Positions 1 through 11,431 of a stretch of DNA of 54,618 bases are shown piece after piece. This stretch comes from Opitutia bacterium (GTDB lineage: Bacteria > Verrucomicrobiota > Kiritimatiellia > CAIQIC01 > Lenti-01). The stretch covers positions 1-54,618 of the forward strand of contig SABN01000007.1 in assembly GCA_009928955.1 (NCBI GenBank), in the 5' to 3' direction. Position numbers and translations under genes: made by a program. Every line of letters starts with the position of its first letter. Position 1 is the first letter of the stretch. The notes beneath the pieces are model-generated. The model did no database searches, was not told where the DNA came from, and saw nothing but the letters and a program-made list of their open reading frames with translations.

Positions 1-699
1 CATCGGATGGTCCACCGGGTTCATCGCCACGCCGCGCACGGTCGGGCGGATGCCCTTCCAGCGCTTGCGGCCGGCCTTGCCCAGCGAGATGTTTTCATGC
101 TCGAGGTTGCCCACCTGGCCGATCGTCGCATAGCACTCGGCGCGGACCTTGCGGGTCTCGCCCGAGGGCAGCTTGATGTGCGCGTACGCGTCGTCGCGGG
201 CGGCGATGCGCGCCACCATGCCGGCGCTGCGCACCATCTTCGCGCCCGCCCCCGGCACCAGTTCGATCGCATGGATCGGCATGCCCAGCGGAATGGCCGA
301 CAGCGGCAGCGCGTTTCCATCCACCGGCTCCGCCTTCGGGCTGGCGACCAGCGTCGCGCCCTCCTTCACGCCGTTGGGCGCGAGGATGTAGCGCTTCTCG
401 CCATCCGCATACGCCAGCAGCGCCAGGCGCGCCGTGCGGTTCGGATCGTACTCGATCGCCTGCACCTTGGCCGGGATCTCCAGCTTGTCGTGCCGCTTGA
501 AATCCACCATGCGCAGGAACTTCTTGTGCCCGCCTCCGCGGTGGCGGACCGTGATCCGTCCCTGCGAATTGCGGCCGCCCTGGCCCTTCTTGATCCGGAT
601 CAACCGGCTCTCGGGCCGCTTCTTGCTGACGCCTTCGAAATCCGAAAGCGTCGTGAAACGCAGCGCCGCCGTCTTCGGCTTGTATGTTTTGAGACCCAT
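1..699 (-). CDS. rplB: 50S ribosomal protein L2, 3'-truncated by window edge
   Basis: The protein begins [15 protein letters not shown] and contains the L2 core, including [16 protein letters not shown] and the peptidyl-transferase-region segment VAMNPVDHP at the cut edge. 233 codons are present; L2 is usually about 275 residues, so roughly 40 C-terminal residues lie outside. L2 binds 23S rRNA and is needed for subunit joining and peptidyl transfer. It is the last visible gene of the leftward fusA-rpsJ-rplC-rplD-rplW-rplB run and starts 12 bp after the rplW stop. The final visible residues read HPM where many bacteria have HPH. Identity is certain; only the C terminus is missing. Confidence 0.97.
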   Translation of the reverse strand, partial: MGLKTYKPKTAALRFTTLSDFEGVSKKRPESRLIRIKKGQGGRNSQGRITVRHRGGGHKKFLRMVDFKRHDKLEIPAKVQAIEYDPNRTARLALLAYADGEKRYILAPNGVKEGATLVASPKAEPVDGNALPLSAIPLGMPIHAIELVPGAGAKMVRSAGMVARIAARDDAYAHIKLPSGETRKVRAECYATIGQVGNLEHENISLGKAGRKRWKGIRPTVRGVAMNPVDHPM

Positions 700-711
700 G
701 TTCGATCCTCG

Positions 712-990
712 CTATGCCATTTCGATGGACTGGCCGTCCTGGAGCGTCACCACCGCGCGCTTCCAAGCCGGGGTGTGGCCATAGGACATCGTCCGCTGGC
801 GCTTGGCCTTGCCTGGGCGCATCATGGTGTTCACGTCCTTGACCTTGACATTGAACTGCTGTTCCACCGCGCGGCGGATCTCCAGCTTGTTCGATCCGCG
901 GTCCACCTCGAAAAGATATTGGTTGCCGACCTCCTTGAGGCGGCTCCCCTTCTCCGTCATCAGGATCTTCTTGACGACCAGCTTGCTCAT
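712..990 (-). CDS. rplW: 50S ribosomal protein L23
   Basis: This is a 92-residue protein, a normal L23 length, starting [15 protein letters not shown] and carrying the typical [17 protein letters not shown] helix and the [14 protein letters not shown] loop. L23 sits at the polypeptide exit tunnel and docks trigger factor and SRP. The ATG overlaps the rplD stop codon in an ATGA arrangement, so the two are probably translationally coupled. It lies between rplD and rplB, the standard S10-operon order. Confidence 0.97.
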   Translation of the reverse strand: MSKLVVKKILMTEKGSRLKEVGNQYLFEVDRGSNKLEIRRAVEQQFNVKVKDVNTMMRPGKAKRQRTMSYGHTPAWKRAVVTLQDGQSIEMA

Positions 991-1625
991 TGCTCCACCC
1001 CTTCCGAGAGGCGCGCCTGCAGGGCTTCCAGGCCGGCCGCATCCGCCACGATGACCGGATAGCGGAACACCTGGTAGGTGTTCGCCTGCGCCGCGGTCGT
1101 CACTTCGACCTTCGCCACGTTGCGCGCCGCCAGATTCAGATTCTTGTTCGACTCGGCCGTCACGAACAGCACTGCGCGTCCGCCGCCCACCTTCTTCAGC
1201 AAGACCGCCACGGCCTTGGTCTTCGGCTCGATCGACCCGAGGCCTTCGGCCACCACCACCGCGCCCGCCGCGATCTTCTCGCTCAGCGCGCGGCGGAACG
1301 CCAGCGCCGCCGTCTTCTTGTTGATCTTCTTCGAATAGTCCCGCGGATGGGGGCCGAACACGACGCCGCCGCCCCGCAGGATCGGCGACCGGATCGACCC
1401 TTGGCGGGCCCGGCCGGTCCCCTTCTGCTTGAAGGGCTTGCGGCCGCCGCCGCTCACCTCGTCGCGCGTCTTGGTGGACGCCGTCCCCGCGCGGATCCCC
1501 GCCCGGTATGCCGTCACCGCGTCCAGCACCGCCTGGGCGCCGCGCTTCAGTTCCAGAAGCCCGTCGGCGACTTGCTTCTCGCCGGCGGCTTCGCCGTTCA
1601 GATTGTATGTTGCCACTTTGCTCAT
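987..1625 (-). CDS. rplD: 50S ribosomal protein L4
   Basis: This 212-residue protein starts [19 protein letters not shown]. It has the conserved L4 extended-loop segment [19 protein letters not shown] followed by [21 protein letters not shown]4 is an early-assembly 23S rRNA-binding protein lining the exit tunnel, and in some bacteria it represses its own operon. The start was chosen at the ATG 5 bp beyond the rplC stop, because upstream in-frame sequence overlaps rplC and is not L4-like. Its stop overlaps the rplW start by 4 bp. Confidence 0.97.
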   Translation of the reverse strand: MSKVATYNLNGEAAGEKQVADGLLELKRGAQAVLDAVTAYRAGIRAGTASTKTRDEVSGGGRKPFKQKGTGRARQGSIRSPILRGGGVVFGPHPRDYSKKINKKTAALAFRRALSEKIAAGAVVVAEGLGSIEPKTKAVAVLLKKVGGGRAVLFVTAESNKNLNLAARNVAKVEVTTAAQANTYQVFRYPVIVADAAGLEALQARLSEGVEQ

Positions 1626-1630
1626 GACGC

Positions 1631-2260
1631 CTATGCCTTCTTGATCGCTTTCCGCACCAGCACGATCCCGCCCATCGGGCCGGGCACCGCGCCTTCCAGC
1701 AACAACGCGTGGTCGTCCGCCAGGACCTTGACCACCCGCAGATTCTGGGTCGTGATGTCCACCGAACCCATGTGGCCCGGCAGCTTCTTGTTCTTGAACA
1801 CGCGCGCCGGCCACTCGCGGTTGCCGATCGATCCCGGCTTGCGGTTCCATCCGCCACCATGGCTGGCCCGGCCGCCGGCGAACCGGAAGCGCTTGACGAC
1901 GCCTTGGAAGCCCCGGCCCTTGGTGTGGCCCAGCACATCCACGTATTTCACGCCTTCGAACACCGCCGCGGTCAGCACGTCGCCGGCCTTGGCGGCCTCG
2001 CCCGCGTCCACGCGCACTTCGCGCAGCAGCTTCTGGGGCTTGGCGCCGGCCTTCTTGAAGTGGCCCTGCTCGGCCTTCGTCAGGCGCGATTCCTTCTGCT
2101 CTTCGAATCCGAGCTGGACCGACTCGTAGCCATCCGGCTTCGCGCTCTTGCGCTGCACCACCACGCAGGGGCCCACCTGGACCACCGTCACGGGCACTTG
2201 CTTCCCGGCGTCGTCATAGACGCGCGTCATTCCGATCTTCTTGCCAATCAATGTTTGCAT
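1631..2260 (-). CDS. rplC: 50S ribosomal protein L3
   Basis: This 209-residue protein starts [19 protein letters not shown], the standard L3 N terminus. It has the later signature [20 protein letters not shown] and the C-terminal [18 protein letters not shown] segment. L3 nucleates 50S assembly near the 3' end of 23S rRNA. It sits between rpsJ (14 bp upstream) and rplD (5 bp downstream) in normal S10-operon order. Length and motifs are fully typical. Confidence 0.97.
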   Translation of the reverse strand: MQTLIGKKIGMTRVYDDAGKQVPVTVVQVGPCVVVQRKSAKPDGYESVQLGFEEQKESRLTKAEQGHFKKAGAKPQKLLREVRVDAGEAAKAGDVLTAAVFEGVKYVDVLGHTKGRGFQGVVKRFRFAGGRASHGGGWNRKPGSIGNREWPARVFKNKKLPGHMGSVDITTQNLRVVKVLADDHALLLEGAVPGPMGGIVLVRKAIKKA

Positions 2261-2274
2261 GGACGTCCTCCCCC

Positions 2275-2583
2275 TTAGATCTTGATTTGGATGTCCACGC
2301 CGGCGGGGAGGTTCAGCTTCTTCAGCTCGTCCACCGTCTTCGCCGTCGGGTCGATGATGTCCAGCAGGCGCTTGTGCGTGCGGATCTCGAACTGTTCCAT
2401 GGACTTCTTGTCCGCGTGGACGCTCCGGTTCACCGTGTAGCGCTCGATGCGCGTGGGCATCGGGATCGGCCCCGCCACCCGGGCGCCCGTGCGCTTGGTC
2501 GTTTCCACGATCTCGCTGGCCGATTGGTCCAGCATCCGGTGGTCGAAAGCCCGCAGCCGTATTCTGATTCGTTGTCCGCTCAT
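2275..2583 (-). CDS. rpsJ: 30S ribosomal protein S10
   Basis: This 102-residue protein starts [19 protein letters not shown]. It contains the S10 segment [17 protein letters not shown] and the [17 protein letters not shown] region. S10 is a 30S head protein and also NusE in antitermination complexes. It follows the fusA stop by 13 bp with no tuf gene between them, so the tail of the str operon is fused directly to the head of the S10 operon. The start ATG is preceded by an AGAGAAGA-type purine-rich stretch. Confidence 0.97.
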   Translation of the reverse strand: MSGQRIRIRLRAFDHRMLDQSASEIVETTKRTGARVAGPIPMPTRIERYTVNRSVHADKKSMEQFEIRTHKRLLDIIDPTAKTVDELKKLNLPAGVDIQIKI

Positions 2584-2596
2584 GTTCTCTTCTCTG

Positions 2597-4693
2597 TCAA
2601 CGGTTCATCAATTCCTGACTCAAGTTTTCCGGCACCACCTCGAACCGGGCCGGCTCCATCGCGTACCCGGCGCGGCCACGTGTCAAAGAACGCAATGTCG
2701 TCGCGTAGCCAAACAGCTCCGCCAGCGGCACCGACGCCTCGATCACCCGCGTTCCATCCCGCTGCGCCACGTCTTTCACCTGGCCGCGGCGCATGCTCAG
2801 ATCGCCCAGCACGTCGCCCAGATGTTCCTCGGGCGCCACGATCTCGAGCGCCATGATGGGCTCCAGAAGGGCCGGGCGTGAAGAGCGCACCGCCTCTCGC
2901 AGCGACATCGAAGCCGCCGATCGAAACGCAACTTCCGTCGAGTCGACGGGATGCCATTGGCCGTTGACCACTGTCACCCGGATGTCGACCAGAGGGAAAT
3001 TTCCCAACACACCTGTGCTCAACCCGTCGTGGATTCCTTCCTCCACCACGGATCGAAAATCGTGCGGCATTAAATCAGACGAGAGCCGGAAGTCAACCAA
3101 ATTTCCGCCCCCCCGCTCATTTTTTTCCAGCGCCACCCCCACCATCGCGAAGTGGCGGTGCCCGCCCAGCTCCCGGTCGAACGTGAATTCCGCCTGCCCC
3201 GCCTGGGTGATCGTCTCGCGGTACGCCACCATCGGCCGCCCCGCGTTCGCCTGCACCTTGTATTCCCGCAGCATCCGGTCTTTCAGGATTTCCAAATGCA
3301 ATTCGCCCATCCCCTGGATGATCGTCTGGCCCGTCTCCAGGTTCTGCCCGACGCGGAACGTCGGATCCTCGTCCGCCAGATCCTGCAGCGCCGCCTGCAT
3401 CTTTTCCTTGTCCGCCTGCGTCTTCGGCTCGATCGCCATCGACACCACCGGCTCCGGAAACACGATCCGCTCCAGCACGATCGGCTTCTGCTCCGCGCAC
3501 AGCGTGTCGCCCGTCCCCACGCCCTTGATCCCCGCGATCGCGCCGATCTCGCCCGAAAAAAGCGCCTCGACCTCTTCGCGCTGGTTCGCGTGCAGCCGGA
3601 TCAGCCGCATCACGCGGTCCCGCTTCTGCGTGCGCGGGTTGTACACGTTGGCCCCCTTGCGCAGCTCGCCCGAATACACCCGCATGAAAATCAATTTGCC
3701 CACGAACGGATCCGTCGCCACCTTGAACGCCAGCGAACACAGCGGCTCGAAATCGCCCGTCGTCCGCGCCAGCTCCTCGTCCGTCTTCGGATGCCGCCCC
3801 TTCACCGGCGGCACGTCCACGGGCGACGGCAGGAAATCGACCACCGCGTCCAGCAGCGGCTGGATGCCCTTGTTCCGCAGGCTCGTTCCGCACAGCACCG
3901 GCACCAGCCGGTTTGCGATCGCCGCCTTGCGGATCCCCTCCCGCAGCGCGTCCTCCGACAGATCTCCCTCGTCCAGATACGCGTTCAGCAGCGCCTCGTC
4001 CGCCTCCGCCACCGCTTCCAGCAGGACCTCCCGCGCCTGCTGCGCCGCGCCCGCCAGCTCCGCCGGAATGTCCTGCGCCAACACCTTCGACCCCAGCGCC
4101 TCCTCGTCGAACGTCAGCGCCCGCATGCGCACCAGATCGACCACCCCGCGAAACTGCTCCTCGCGCCCCCACGGGATCTGCACCGGCACCGCCGGCGCGC
4201 GCAACTTCTCGCGCATTTCCCCGACGACCCGCTCGAACGACGCGCCCGTCCGGTCCATCTTGTTGATGAACGCGATCCGCGGAACCCCGTACTTGTTCGC
4301 CTGCCGCCACACCGTTTCCGATTGCGGCTGCACGCCGCCCACCGCGCAGAAAACCCCCACCGCCCCATCCAGCACCCGCAGCGAACGCTCCACTTCCGCC
4401 GTGAAATCCACGTGCCCCGGCGTGTCGATGATGTTGATCTGGCGGTCCCGCCAGAAGCACGTCGTCGCCGCGCTCGTGATCGTGATGCCCCGCTCCTGCT
4501 CCTGCGGCATCCAATCCATCACCGTGTTGCCGTCGTGCACCTCGCCCATCTTGTGCACCCGGCCCGTGTAGTACAGCATCCGCTCCGTCGTGGTCGTCTT
4601 GCCCGCGTCGATGTGCGCCACGACCCCGATGTTCCGGATCGCCGCCAGCGCGTGCCCGCGCTCCGCCGCCTCGATTTTGACTTCCTTCGCCAC
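2597..4693 (-). CDS. fusA: Elongation factor G
   Basis: This is the translocation GTPase of about 698 residues. G1 is [14 protein letters not shown] near residue 20, the switch region is [15 protein letters not shown]3 is DTPGHVDF and G4 is NKMD. The later domains include the GMGELHLEI segment of domain III and a C-terminal [13 protein letters not shown]-like end. I chose the GTG at 4693, giving [21 protein letters not shown], because it matches usual EF-G length. Another in-frame GTG at 4741 would add 16 residues. rpsL and rpsG are not upstream; ilvD ends there on the same strand instead. The gene heads the ribosomal protein run and probably shares its transcript. Confidence 0.96.
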   Translation of the reverse strand: MAKEVKIEAAERGHALAAIRNIGVVAHIDAGKTTTTERMLYYTGRVHKMGEVHDGNTVMDWMPQEQERGITITSAATTCFWRDRQINIIDTPGHVDFTAEVERSLRVLDGAVGVFCAVGGVQPQSETVWRQANKYGVPRIAFINKMDRTGASFERVVGEMREKLRAPAVPVQIPWGREEQFRGVVDLVRMRALTFDEEALGSKVLAQDIPAELAGAAQQAREVLLEAVAEADEALLNAYLDEGDLSEDALREGIRKAAIANRLVPVLCGTSLRNKGIQPLLDAVVDFLPSPVDVPPVKGRHPKTDEELARTTGDFEPLCSLAFKVATDPFVGKLIFMRVYSGELRKGANVYNPRTQKRDRVMRLIRLHANQREEVEALFSGEIGAIAGIKGVGTGDTLCAEQKPIVLERIVFPEPVVSMAIEPKTQADKEKMQAALQDLADEDPTFRVGQNLETGQTIIQGMGELHLEILKDRMLREYKVQANAGRPMVAYRETITQAGQAEFTFDRELGGHRHFAMVGVALEKNERGGGNLVDFRLSSDLMPHDFRSVVEEGIHDGLSTGVLGNFPLVDIRVTVVNGQWHPVDSTEVAFRSAASMSLREAVRSSRPALLEPIMALEIVAPEEHLGDVLGDLSMRRGQVKDVAQRDGTRVIEASVPLAELFGYATTLRSLTRGRAGYAMEPARFEVVPENLSQELMNR

Positions 4694-4879
4694 GCTGATG
4701 CCTGTCTTGTTCCTTGAAATGAAAGCCCCGCAACCTATCACGCCCCCCCCGCTCCGCCAAGCGCAGAGTTGAAAACGGCGCGCCGCCCGCGTCCCGGAAA
4801 CGCCGGAGCCCCCCCCCGGATCGGGCTGCCGCGCGCCGCCGCCCCCCGGTTTCCGGCGAGCCCCGCCGGGAATGCGGGA

Positions 4880-6586
<1,707 letters not shown>

Positions 6587-6745
6587 GGGGTCTCCTTGCG
6601 TTGTGGATGGACAATCCTATCCCGTTGGCCCCTCCATCGCAAGCCTCCCGGCTCCCGACTGCGGATGATCAGCGGCCGAACAATCGCCCCGATTGTGGGC
6701 ATCCGGTCTTGCGCCGCCATCCGCCCTGTCCTACCCTGCCGCTTC

Positions 6746-7414
6746 ATGATCCCGTCCACCTGCCCCTCCCATCTGAATCCAAGCACGCTCGCCGTCTTCC
6801 GCCAGGTCCGCCATTGGCTGGCCCGGGAAGCCCGCCGGACGTCCGCTCCGTTCGTCGTCGGCATCGGCGGCCCCGGCGGCGGCGGCAAAAGCACCCTCTC
6901 CCGCTGGCTCCGCCACCACCTCCCGGATGCCCGCATCCTTTCGCTCGACGACTTCCGCCTGCCGCGCGCCCAGCGCCCCGCCCACGGACGCTACGGCTCG
7001 CACCCCGACGCCAACGATCTGCCCCGCCTCCAGGCCACCCTCGACGATTTCCGCCGCGGCCGGCCCCTCCGCCAGCCCGTCTTCGACCCCGTCGCCGGCC
7101 ATGTTCTCGATGAAATCGAAGTCCCGCCCGCCCACCTCCTGCTCGCCGACGGCGAAATCGCCGCCCATGCCGTCGTCCGCCCCTGGCTCGACCGGCTGAT
7201 CCTGGTCGAGGCCCACTGGCGCACCCAGCTCAACGTCCGCCTCACCCGCGATCTCCGCCAGTCGCACTGCACCCTCGAAAAAGCCATCGACCTGTTTTTG
7301 CACAGCAACCTGCGCGACTATCCCCGCTTCGCCGCCGGCGCCCGCGCCGCCGCCGACGTCCTGCTCTACTGCAACGCCCGCCGGACGTTCGGCCTGCGCC
7401 GACTGCCCGCTTGA
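6746..7414 (+). CDS. P-loop kinase, uridine kinase-like
   Basis: This 222-residue protein has a glycine-rich Walker A, GIGGPGGGGKSTLSRWL, at residues 40-56. It is followed by an LSLDDFRLP segment (about 70) that matches the substrate-site Asp-Asp region of uridine kinase and phosphoribulokinase relatives. A later RLTRDLRQS stretch may be the lid. The family phosphorylates small hydroxylated substrates such as uridine, pantothenate or ribulose phosphate, and the substrate cannot be assigned from sequence. It is divergent from ilvD and 76 bp upstream of the exported decarboxylase. The C terminus ends in a uridine-kinase-like CNARRTFGLRR. Confidence 0.75.
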   Translation: MIPSTCPSHLNPSTLAVFRQVRHWLAREARRTSAPFVVGIGGPGGGGKSTLSRWLRHHLPDARILSLDDFRLPRAQRPAHGRYGSHPDANDLPRLQATLDDFRRGRPLRQPVFDPVAGHVLDEIEVPPAHLLLADGEIAAHAVVRPWLDRLILVEAHWRTQLNVRLTRDLRQSHCTLEKAIDLFLHSNLRDYPRFAAGARAAADVLLYCNARRTFGLRRLPA

Positions 7415-7478
7415 CCCTGGCTCTGTTCGCGCCTATTCTGGCCTTGGCGTCGGGCACATGCTGCGACCCGCCGTCGCC

Positions 7479-7485
7479 AAGGAGG
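7479..7485 (+). promoter_or_regulatory. Strong Shine-Dalgarno deciding the decarboxylase start
   Basis: AAGGAGG lies 5 bp before the ATG at 7491. This selects that ATG, which begins a good signal peptide, over the in-frame ATG 33 bp upstream. Confidence 0.8.
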
Positions 7486-7490
7486 AGCCC

Positions 7491-8837
7491 ATGAAAAAGA
7501 ACTGGTTTGGCATCGCCGGGATCTGTCTGCTCGTTTCGTTCCTGGCCGCATGGGCCGCCCCCGTCGCCGCCCCACCTTCCGCCCCCTACCAAGTGGGCCA
7601 GCGGCTCCCGTCCGACCAGCAAACGCAGAATCAGTGGGTCGACCGACAGGTCGAGGCCGCCGCGGAGGCCGGCGACGCGCCCCTCCAACCCGTCATCCGG
7701 GAATTCCAGGACCTGATCGAAACCGATCCCGTCCTGTTCATGCTTTTCACGCAGATGTTCGAGCAGGTGCCTCGCAAGCCCCCCTATCTCAACGACCCCA
7801 CCGGCCAACCCCAGATCCGCAACTACTCCCATATGCTCCGCGTCTTGAACCACGTCCTCACCCAAGCCCCCGAGTTCAACGAGACGGGCCTCGTCGGCTT
7901 CCCGATCAACGCCATCCTGGACTGGCCCATGGGCACCCCGGCCGGCACCACCGCCTTCCTCGATCCCCGCGTCAACGCCCAGCTCAAAAAAATCCTCACC
8001 CAATGGGCCGTCTTCCTGGGCTCCCCCGATTCCTGCTCCGTCCTGAGCGACGATCCAGACACCGGCTGGTTCGGCGCCGCCGCCCAACAGACCATGCCCA
8101 CGTTCGTCGAAGACTTTGTCTGCGACCCCGCGCTGCCTCATTACGGCTTCACTTCATGGGACGATTTCTTCACCCGCACCTTCCGCGAAGGCCGCCGCCC
8201 GGTGGCCGGCCCCGGCGACGGATCCATTGTCGCCAACGCCTGCGAATCGGCCCCCTACCGCGTGGCGAAAGACGTCCAGCTCCGCGACACCTTCTGGATC
8301 AAGGCCCAGCCCTATTCCCTGGCCCATATGCTGGCCAACGATCCCCTGACCGCGCACTTTGAAGGCGCCACGGTCTATCAAACCTTCCTCAGCGCCTTGA
8401 GCTACCACCGCTGGCACAGCCCCGTCAGCGGCACCATCGTCAAGACCCGGCTCATCGACGGCTCCTACTACGCCGAGGCGCTCTCCGCCGGCTACGATCC
8501 CGCCGGCCCCAACGATTCCCAGGCCTACATCACCCAGGTCGCCGCCCGCGCCCTCGTCTTCATCGAGGCCGACAACCCGGACATCGGCCTGATGGCCTGC
8601 CTCTTTATCGGGATGGCGGAGGTGTCCTCCAACGAAATCACCGTCTACGAAGGCCAGCACGTCGAGAAAGGCGAGCAACTCGGCATGTTCCATTTCGGCG
8701 GCTCCACCCATTGCCTGATCTTCCAGCCGCAGGTGCGGCTCGAATTCGACCTGCATGGACAGGCGCCCGGCCTGCACTCCACCAACATCCCCGTGCGCGC
8801 GCGCATCGCCACCGTCTCCCCCGCCTCCGCGCCGTAG
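7491..8837 (+). CDS. Exported PsiD-like phosphatidylserine/aromatic amino acid decarboxylase
   Basis: This 448-residue protein has an N-terminal signal peptide (KK, then GIAGICLLVSFLAAWAA). It matches the phosphatidylserine-decarboxylase-related group typified by fungal PsiD and bacterial tryptophan decarboxylase. An N-terminal PSDC-type domain covers about residues 60-220, including the YGFTSWDDFFTRTFR segment. A catalytic C-terminal domain has WHSPVSGTIV and the self-cleavage site HFGGSTHCLIF. In this family cleavage before the Ser of (L/G)GST generates the pyruvoyl cofactor. Substrate is unknown: phospholipid head group, tryptophan or another amino acid are all possible. The signal peptide would place it outside the cytoplasm, which is odd for PsiD-type enzymes. 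It converges on the peptidase gene one base away. Confidence 0.8.
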   Translation: MKKNWFGIAGICLLVSFLAAWAAPVAAPPSAPYQVGQRLPSDQQTQNQWVDRQVEAAAEAGDAPLQPVIREFQDLIETDPVLFMLFTQMFEQVPRKPPYLNDPTGQPQIRNYSHMLRVLNHVLTQAPEFNETGLVGFPINAILDWPMGTPAGTTAFLDPRVNAQLKKILTQWAVFLGSPDSCSVLSDDPDTGWFGAAAQQTMPTFVEDFVCDPALPHYGFTSWDDFFTRTFREGRRPVAGPGDGSIVANACESAPYRVAKDVQLRDTFWIKAQPYSLAHMLANDPLTAHFEGATVYQTFLSALSYHRWHSPVSGTIVKTRLIDGSYYAEALSAGYDPAGPNDSQAYITQVAARALVFIEADNPDIGLMACLFIGMAEVSSNEITVYEGQHVEKGEQLGMFHFGGSTHCLIFQPQVRLEFDLHGQAPGLHSTNIPVRARIATVSPASAP

Positions 8838-8838
8838 C

Positions 8839-10566
8839 CTATTCCGGCCGCTCGTAGCGCGTCGGCCCGTTCGGCCAGCTCGTTCCCATCCGCCACTCGC
8901 GCGGATAGCCGATCTTCTGGTTGAGATGGGCCGGGTGGTTCAGCGCCCCGTCCGAGTACTCCGCCACCAGCCGGTCGCCCAGCTGCTGCCATGCCGCAAA
9001 CGTTTCGTTGGCCCGCTCCGTGCAGAAGGCCGTCAGCCATGCCACCGCCTGCGCCGGATCCTCGGCATGCAGGGCCTGCGCCCGGACGTCCGCCTCCGCC
9101 ACCGCCTCGAACGCCGCCTTTTCCAGCGCGCTGCGCTTCGCCACGATGTCCGCATGGATCCGCGCATAGTTCAGGACCGCCCAGTTCTCCACAAAATTGA
9201 ACGCCCAGAACGCCGAATCGCGCGTGTACGTCCGCACGTCGCAGGTCCGATAGGGAGCCGCCACCCCGGTAATCCCCGCATAGAACGGCGTGAAGCACGT
9301 CTCCGCCGGCTTGGCGTTGCCGAACCACAGGATGCCGCCCACCGGATCCGGCAGCCACGACCGCCCCTCGCACACGAATACGTACGTGCAGTAATAGACC
9401 GACAGCGCCCGTTCCCACGCCCCCTCGCGCTTCACCGTCGGATCCGCCACGTCCCCGCTCGCATCGTACGCGCCCAGAAACCGGTACGGGCAGCCGAACG
9501 GCCCCGCCGCCACGCCCTTCGTCAGGTCGAATTCCGTCCCCTCGTAATGGTCCCGGTACAATTCCATCACGTCCTGCCGCGCCAGCTTCCGGTCCGGCTT
9601 CACCGAAAACGGATAGGCCCGCGTGTACCCGTCCTCCACCCAGGGGGAAAAGTTCCGCGACGGCGCCAGCTTGTCCATCAGCCGCCACACCCGCCGCAGC
9701 GAATAGTACGGATGGCTGTATTCCCCCAGGCTGACCGTCCGCAGCCAGTCCAGGGGACCGTCTTCCGGCTTCCACCAGCCCTGCGCCAGCGCCGTCCGGT
9801 AGAGATGCGCGCCATATTTCTGGTCCGGGTTTTCCGGGTCGATCTCCCGGATCCGGAACTCGTTCGCCGCCACGAACACCTCACCATCCGGCACCTTCTG
9901 CGCGACCCACAGCCCCGGCACCCCTTCCGGGCCCGGCGCCATTTCGATCACCCACGCCTCCTTCGGGTCGGCCACCGGCAGCGTCTCCCCCGTCCCGTAG
10001 AACCCGTACGTATCGATCAGGTGGCCGATCAGTTCCACGGCCTCCCGCGCCGTCTTGCACCGCTCCAGCGCCACCCGCGCCAGTTCCGCGCTGTAGAACA
10101 GCCGGTCCGGCCCCGGCCGCGCCCCGTCCGTCTTGCTCCCGTTCGTGCACTCCCCGAACATCAGCTGGTGCTCGTTCATGATCCCGTAGTTGCCGTCGAA
10201 ATACGCGAACGTGTGCTCCACCTGCGGGATGTACCCGATCGGCTCCGTCTGCGGCTCGCCGGGCATCTCGTAGTCCGGCCCCCGCGCGCTCCCCGCATAC
10301 CGCCGGTATTGGAAACTGGCGTATTCCTCCAGCTCGCCGATGGACACGGCATCGAAAAACACCGGTCGCTGGCTCCCTGGCGCATGGTCCGCCGCCGGCA
10401 CCCGCATCAGCCGCGCATCCGCCAGATGTCCGTCGTCCGAATGCGCCACGAACGTCGCCCCGCTTTCCGACGCCCCCGGCGTCGCGATCAGCGTCGTGCA
10501 CGCCCAGGCCGTGCCGCAAGCCCCCATCGCCATCCCCGCCAGCCATCGCCAAGTTCCTGTGTTCAT
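8839..10566 (-). CDS. Exported C69-family dipeptidase
   Basis: This 575-residue protein begins with a signal-like segment (WRWLAGMAMGACGTAWA) directly followed by CTTLIATPGAS. Family C69 peptidases (PepD type) are Ntn-hydrolases whose N-terminal Cys, here about residue 23, becomes the nucleophile after propeptide removal. Downstream family segments include VAHSDDGH, YFDGNYGIMNEHQLMFGECT and PKEAWVIEMAPG. It probably hydrolyses dipeptides in the cell envelope. It is convergent with the decarboxylase and its promoter region faces the transposase remnant. Length fits the family. Substrate is not known. Confidence 0.85.
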   Translation of the reverse strand: MNTGTWRWLAGMAMGACGTAWACTTLIATPGASESGATFVAHSDDGHLADARLMRVPAADHAPGSQRPVFFDAVSIGELEEYASFQYRRYAGSARGPDYEMPGEPQTEPIGYIPQVEHTFAYFDGNYGIMNEHQLMFGECTNGSKTDGARPGPDRLFYSAELARVALERCKTAREAVELIGHLIDTYGFYGTGETLPVADPKEAWVIEMAPGPEGVPGLWVAQKVPDGEVFVAANEFRIREIDPENPDQKYGAHLYRTALAQGWWKPEDGPLDWLRTVSLGEYSHPYYSLRRVWRLMDKLAPSRNFSPWVEDGYTRAYPFSVKPDRKLARQDVMELYRDHYEGTEFDLTKGVAAGPFGCPYRFLGAYDASGDVADPTVKREGAWERALSVYYCTYVFVCEGRSWLPDPVGGILWFGNAKPAETCFTPFYAGITGVAAPYRTCDVRTYTRDSAFWAFNFVENWAVLNYARIHADIVAKRSALEKAAFEAVAEADVRAQALHAEDPAQAVAWLTAFCTERANETFAAWQQLGDRLVAEYSDGALNHPAHLNQKIGYPREWRMGTSWPNGPTRYERPE

Positions 10567-10839
10567 GCGGTTGGTCCTCCTCGTGGATTCGATTCAATCA
10601 AACATCGGGTCCGAATCCCAGCCTCGATTTGCCTGGGCCCCCTATGATTTCGACGGAGGAATCGCGTCCCGGAGGCAACCAACCCGCCATTGCCTTGAAG
10701 CCGAGATGGCTCGACTCCGGCGCGGCGTACCGAGGGAGCGGCACAAGCGCCTTCGCTCAACATGACCCGCGCATGCACCGGAACGCAGCTCTGCCCCCCT
10801 CCGCCCCCTGCCCACGTCCCCAGGAAAGGGCTGGACACG

Positions 10840-11361
10840 GAAAAGAAGCTGCCGCTCGAGTTCGGCTGCGTTCCCGTGAAACTGCCGGAACGGCCGGAGC
10901 AGCTAGATCTGGTCGTCGTGCGCGGCTTCGGGGAGGAGCCGATGCTGCTGCTGACCAACGTGGCCCTCACGTCCTCCCGCAAGAGCCTGTGGGCCATCGT
11001 GCGCGGCTATCTGTGTCGCTGGCTGGTGGAAGAAACCATCCGGTTCATCCAGCAAAGCTGCCATCTGGAAAATATGCGCGTGCTGCGCTACGAGCGCTTG
11101 CGCAACCTGACGGCCTTGGTGCTGGCCGCCGTCTACTTCGCCGCCGTGTGGCTGGGCGAATCCATCAAGCTGGCCGTGCTGACCACCCGCATCGTCCAGA
11201 CCGCCAAGCGGTTCTTCGGCGCCCCGGACTTCCACGACTACGCCCTGGCCTCCGGCATCGCCACGCTCTTCTCCCGTCTGGGCCGCTGGAAGCCCCCGCC
11301 CAAGCCACCGCCCATCCCCGCCGATGGGGTCCACCTGGATTGGGCCTTCCTCTACGCTTGA
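10840..11361 (+). pseudogene. C-terminal remnant of an IS4-type DDE transposase
   Basis: The frame encodes about 170 residues resembling the C-terminal part of IS4-like transposases. The diagnostic block is LCRWLVEETIRFIQQSCHLE followed by NMRVLRYERLRNLTALVL, with the glutamate of the DDE triad in VEETIRF. The N-terminal catalytic part with the two Asp residues is missing. The 5' portion from 10762 is a proline-rich, unrelated-looking stretch, so the copy is truncated and probably inactive. I found no terminal inverted repeats or target duplication. The 10567-10839 stretch upstream shows no gene or RNA I can support. The TIGR03790-family gene starts 70 bp downstream. Confidence 0.7.
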
Positions 11362-11431
11362 AAAACTGGGGATTGTCCTGCCCACGTCCCGCCTTGAACT
11401 TTCGCGCTCCGTCCGCGATAATCCCCCGGAA

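Noticed and set aside
11324-11431. N-terminal extension of the TIGR03790-family protein
   Set aside because: The ATG at 11432 begins directly before a signal peptide, and upstream codons overlap the transposase remnant.
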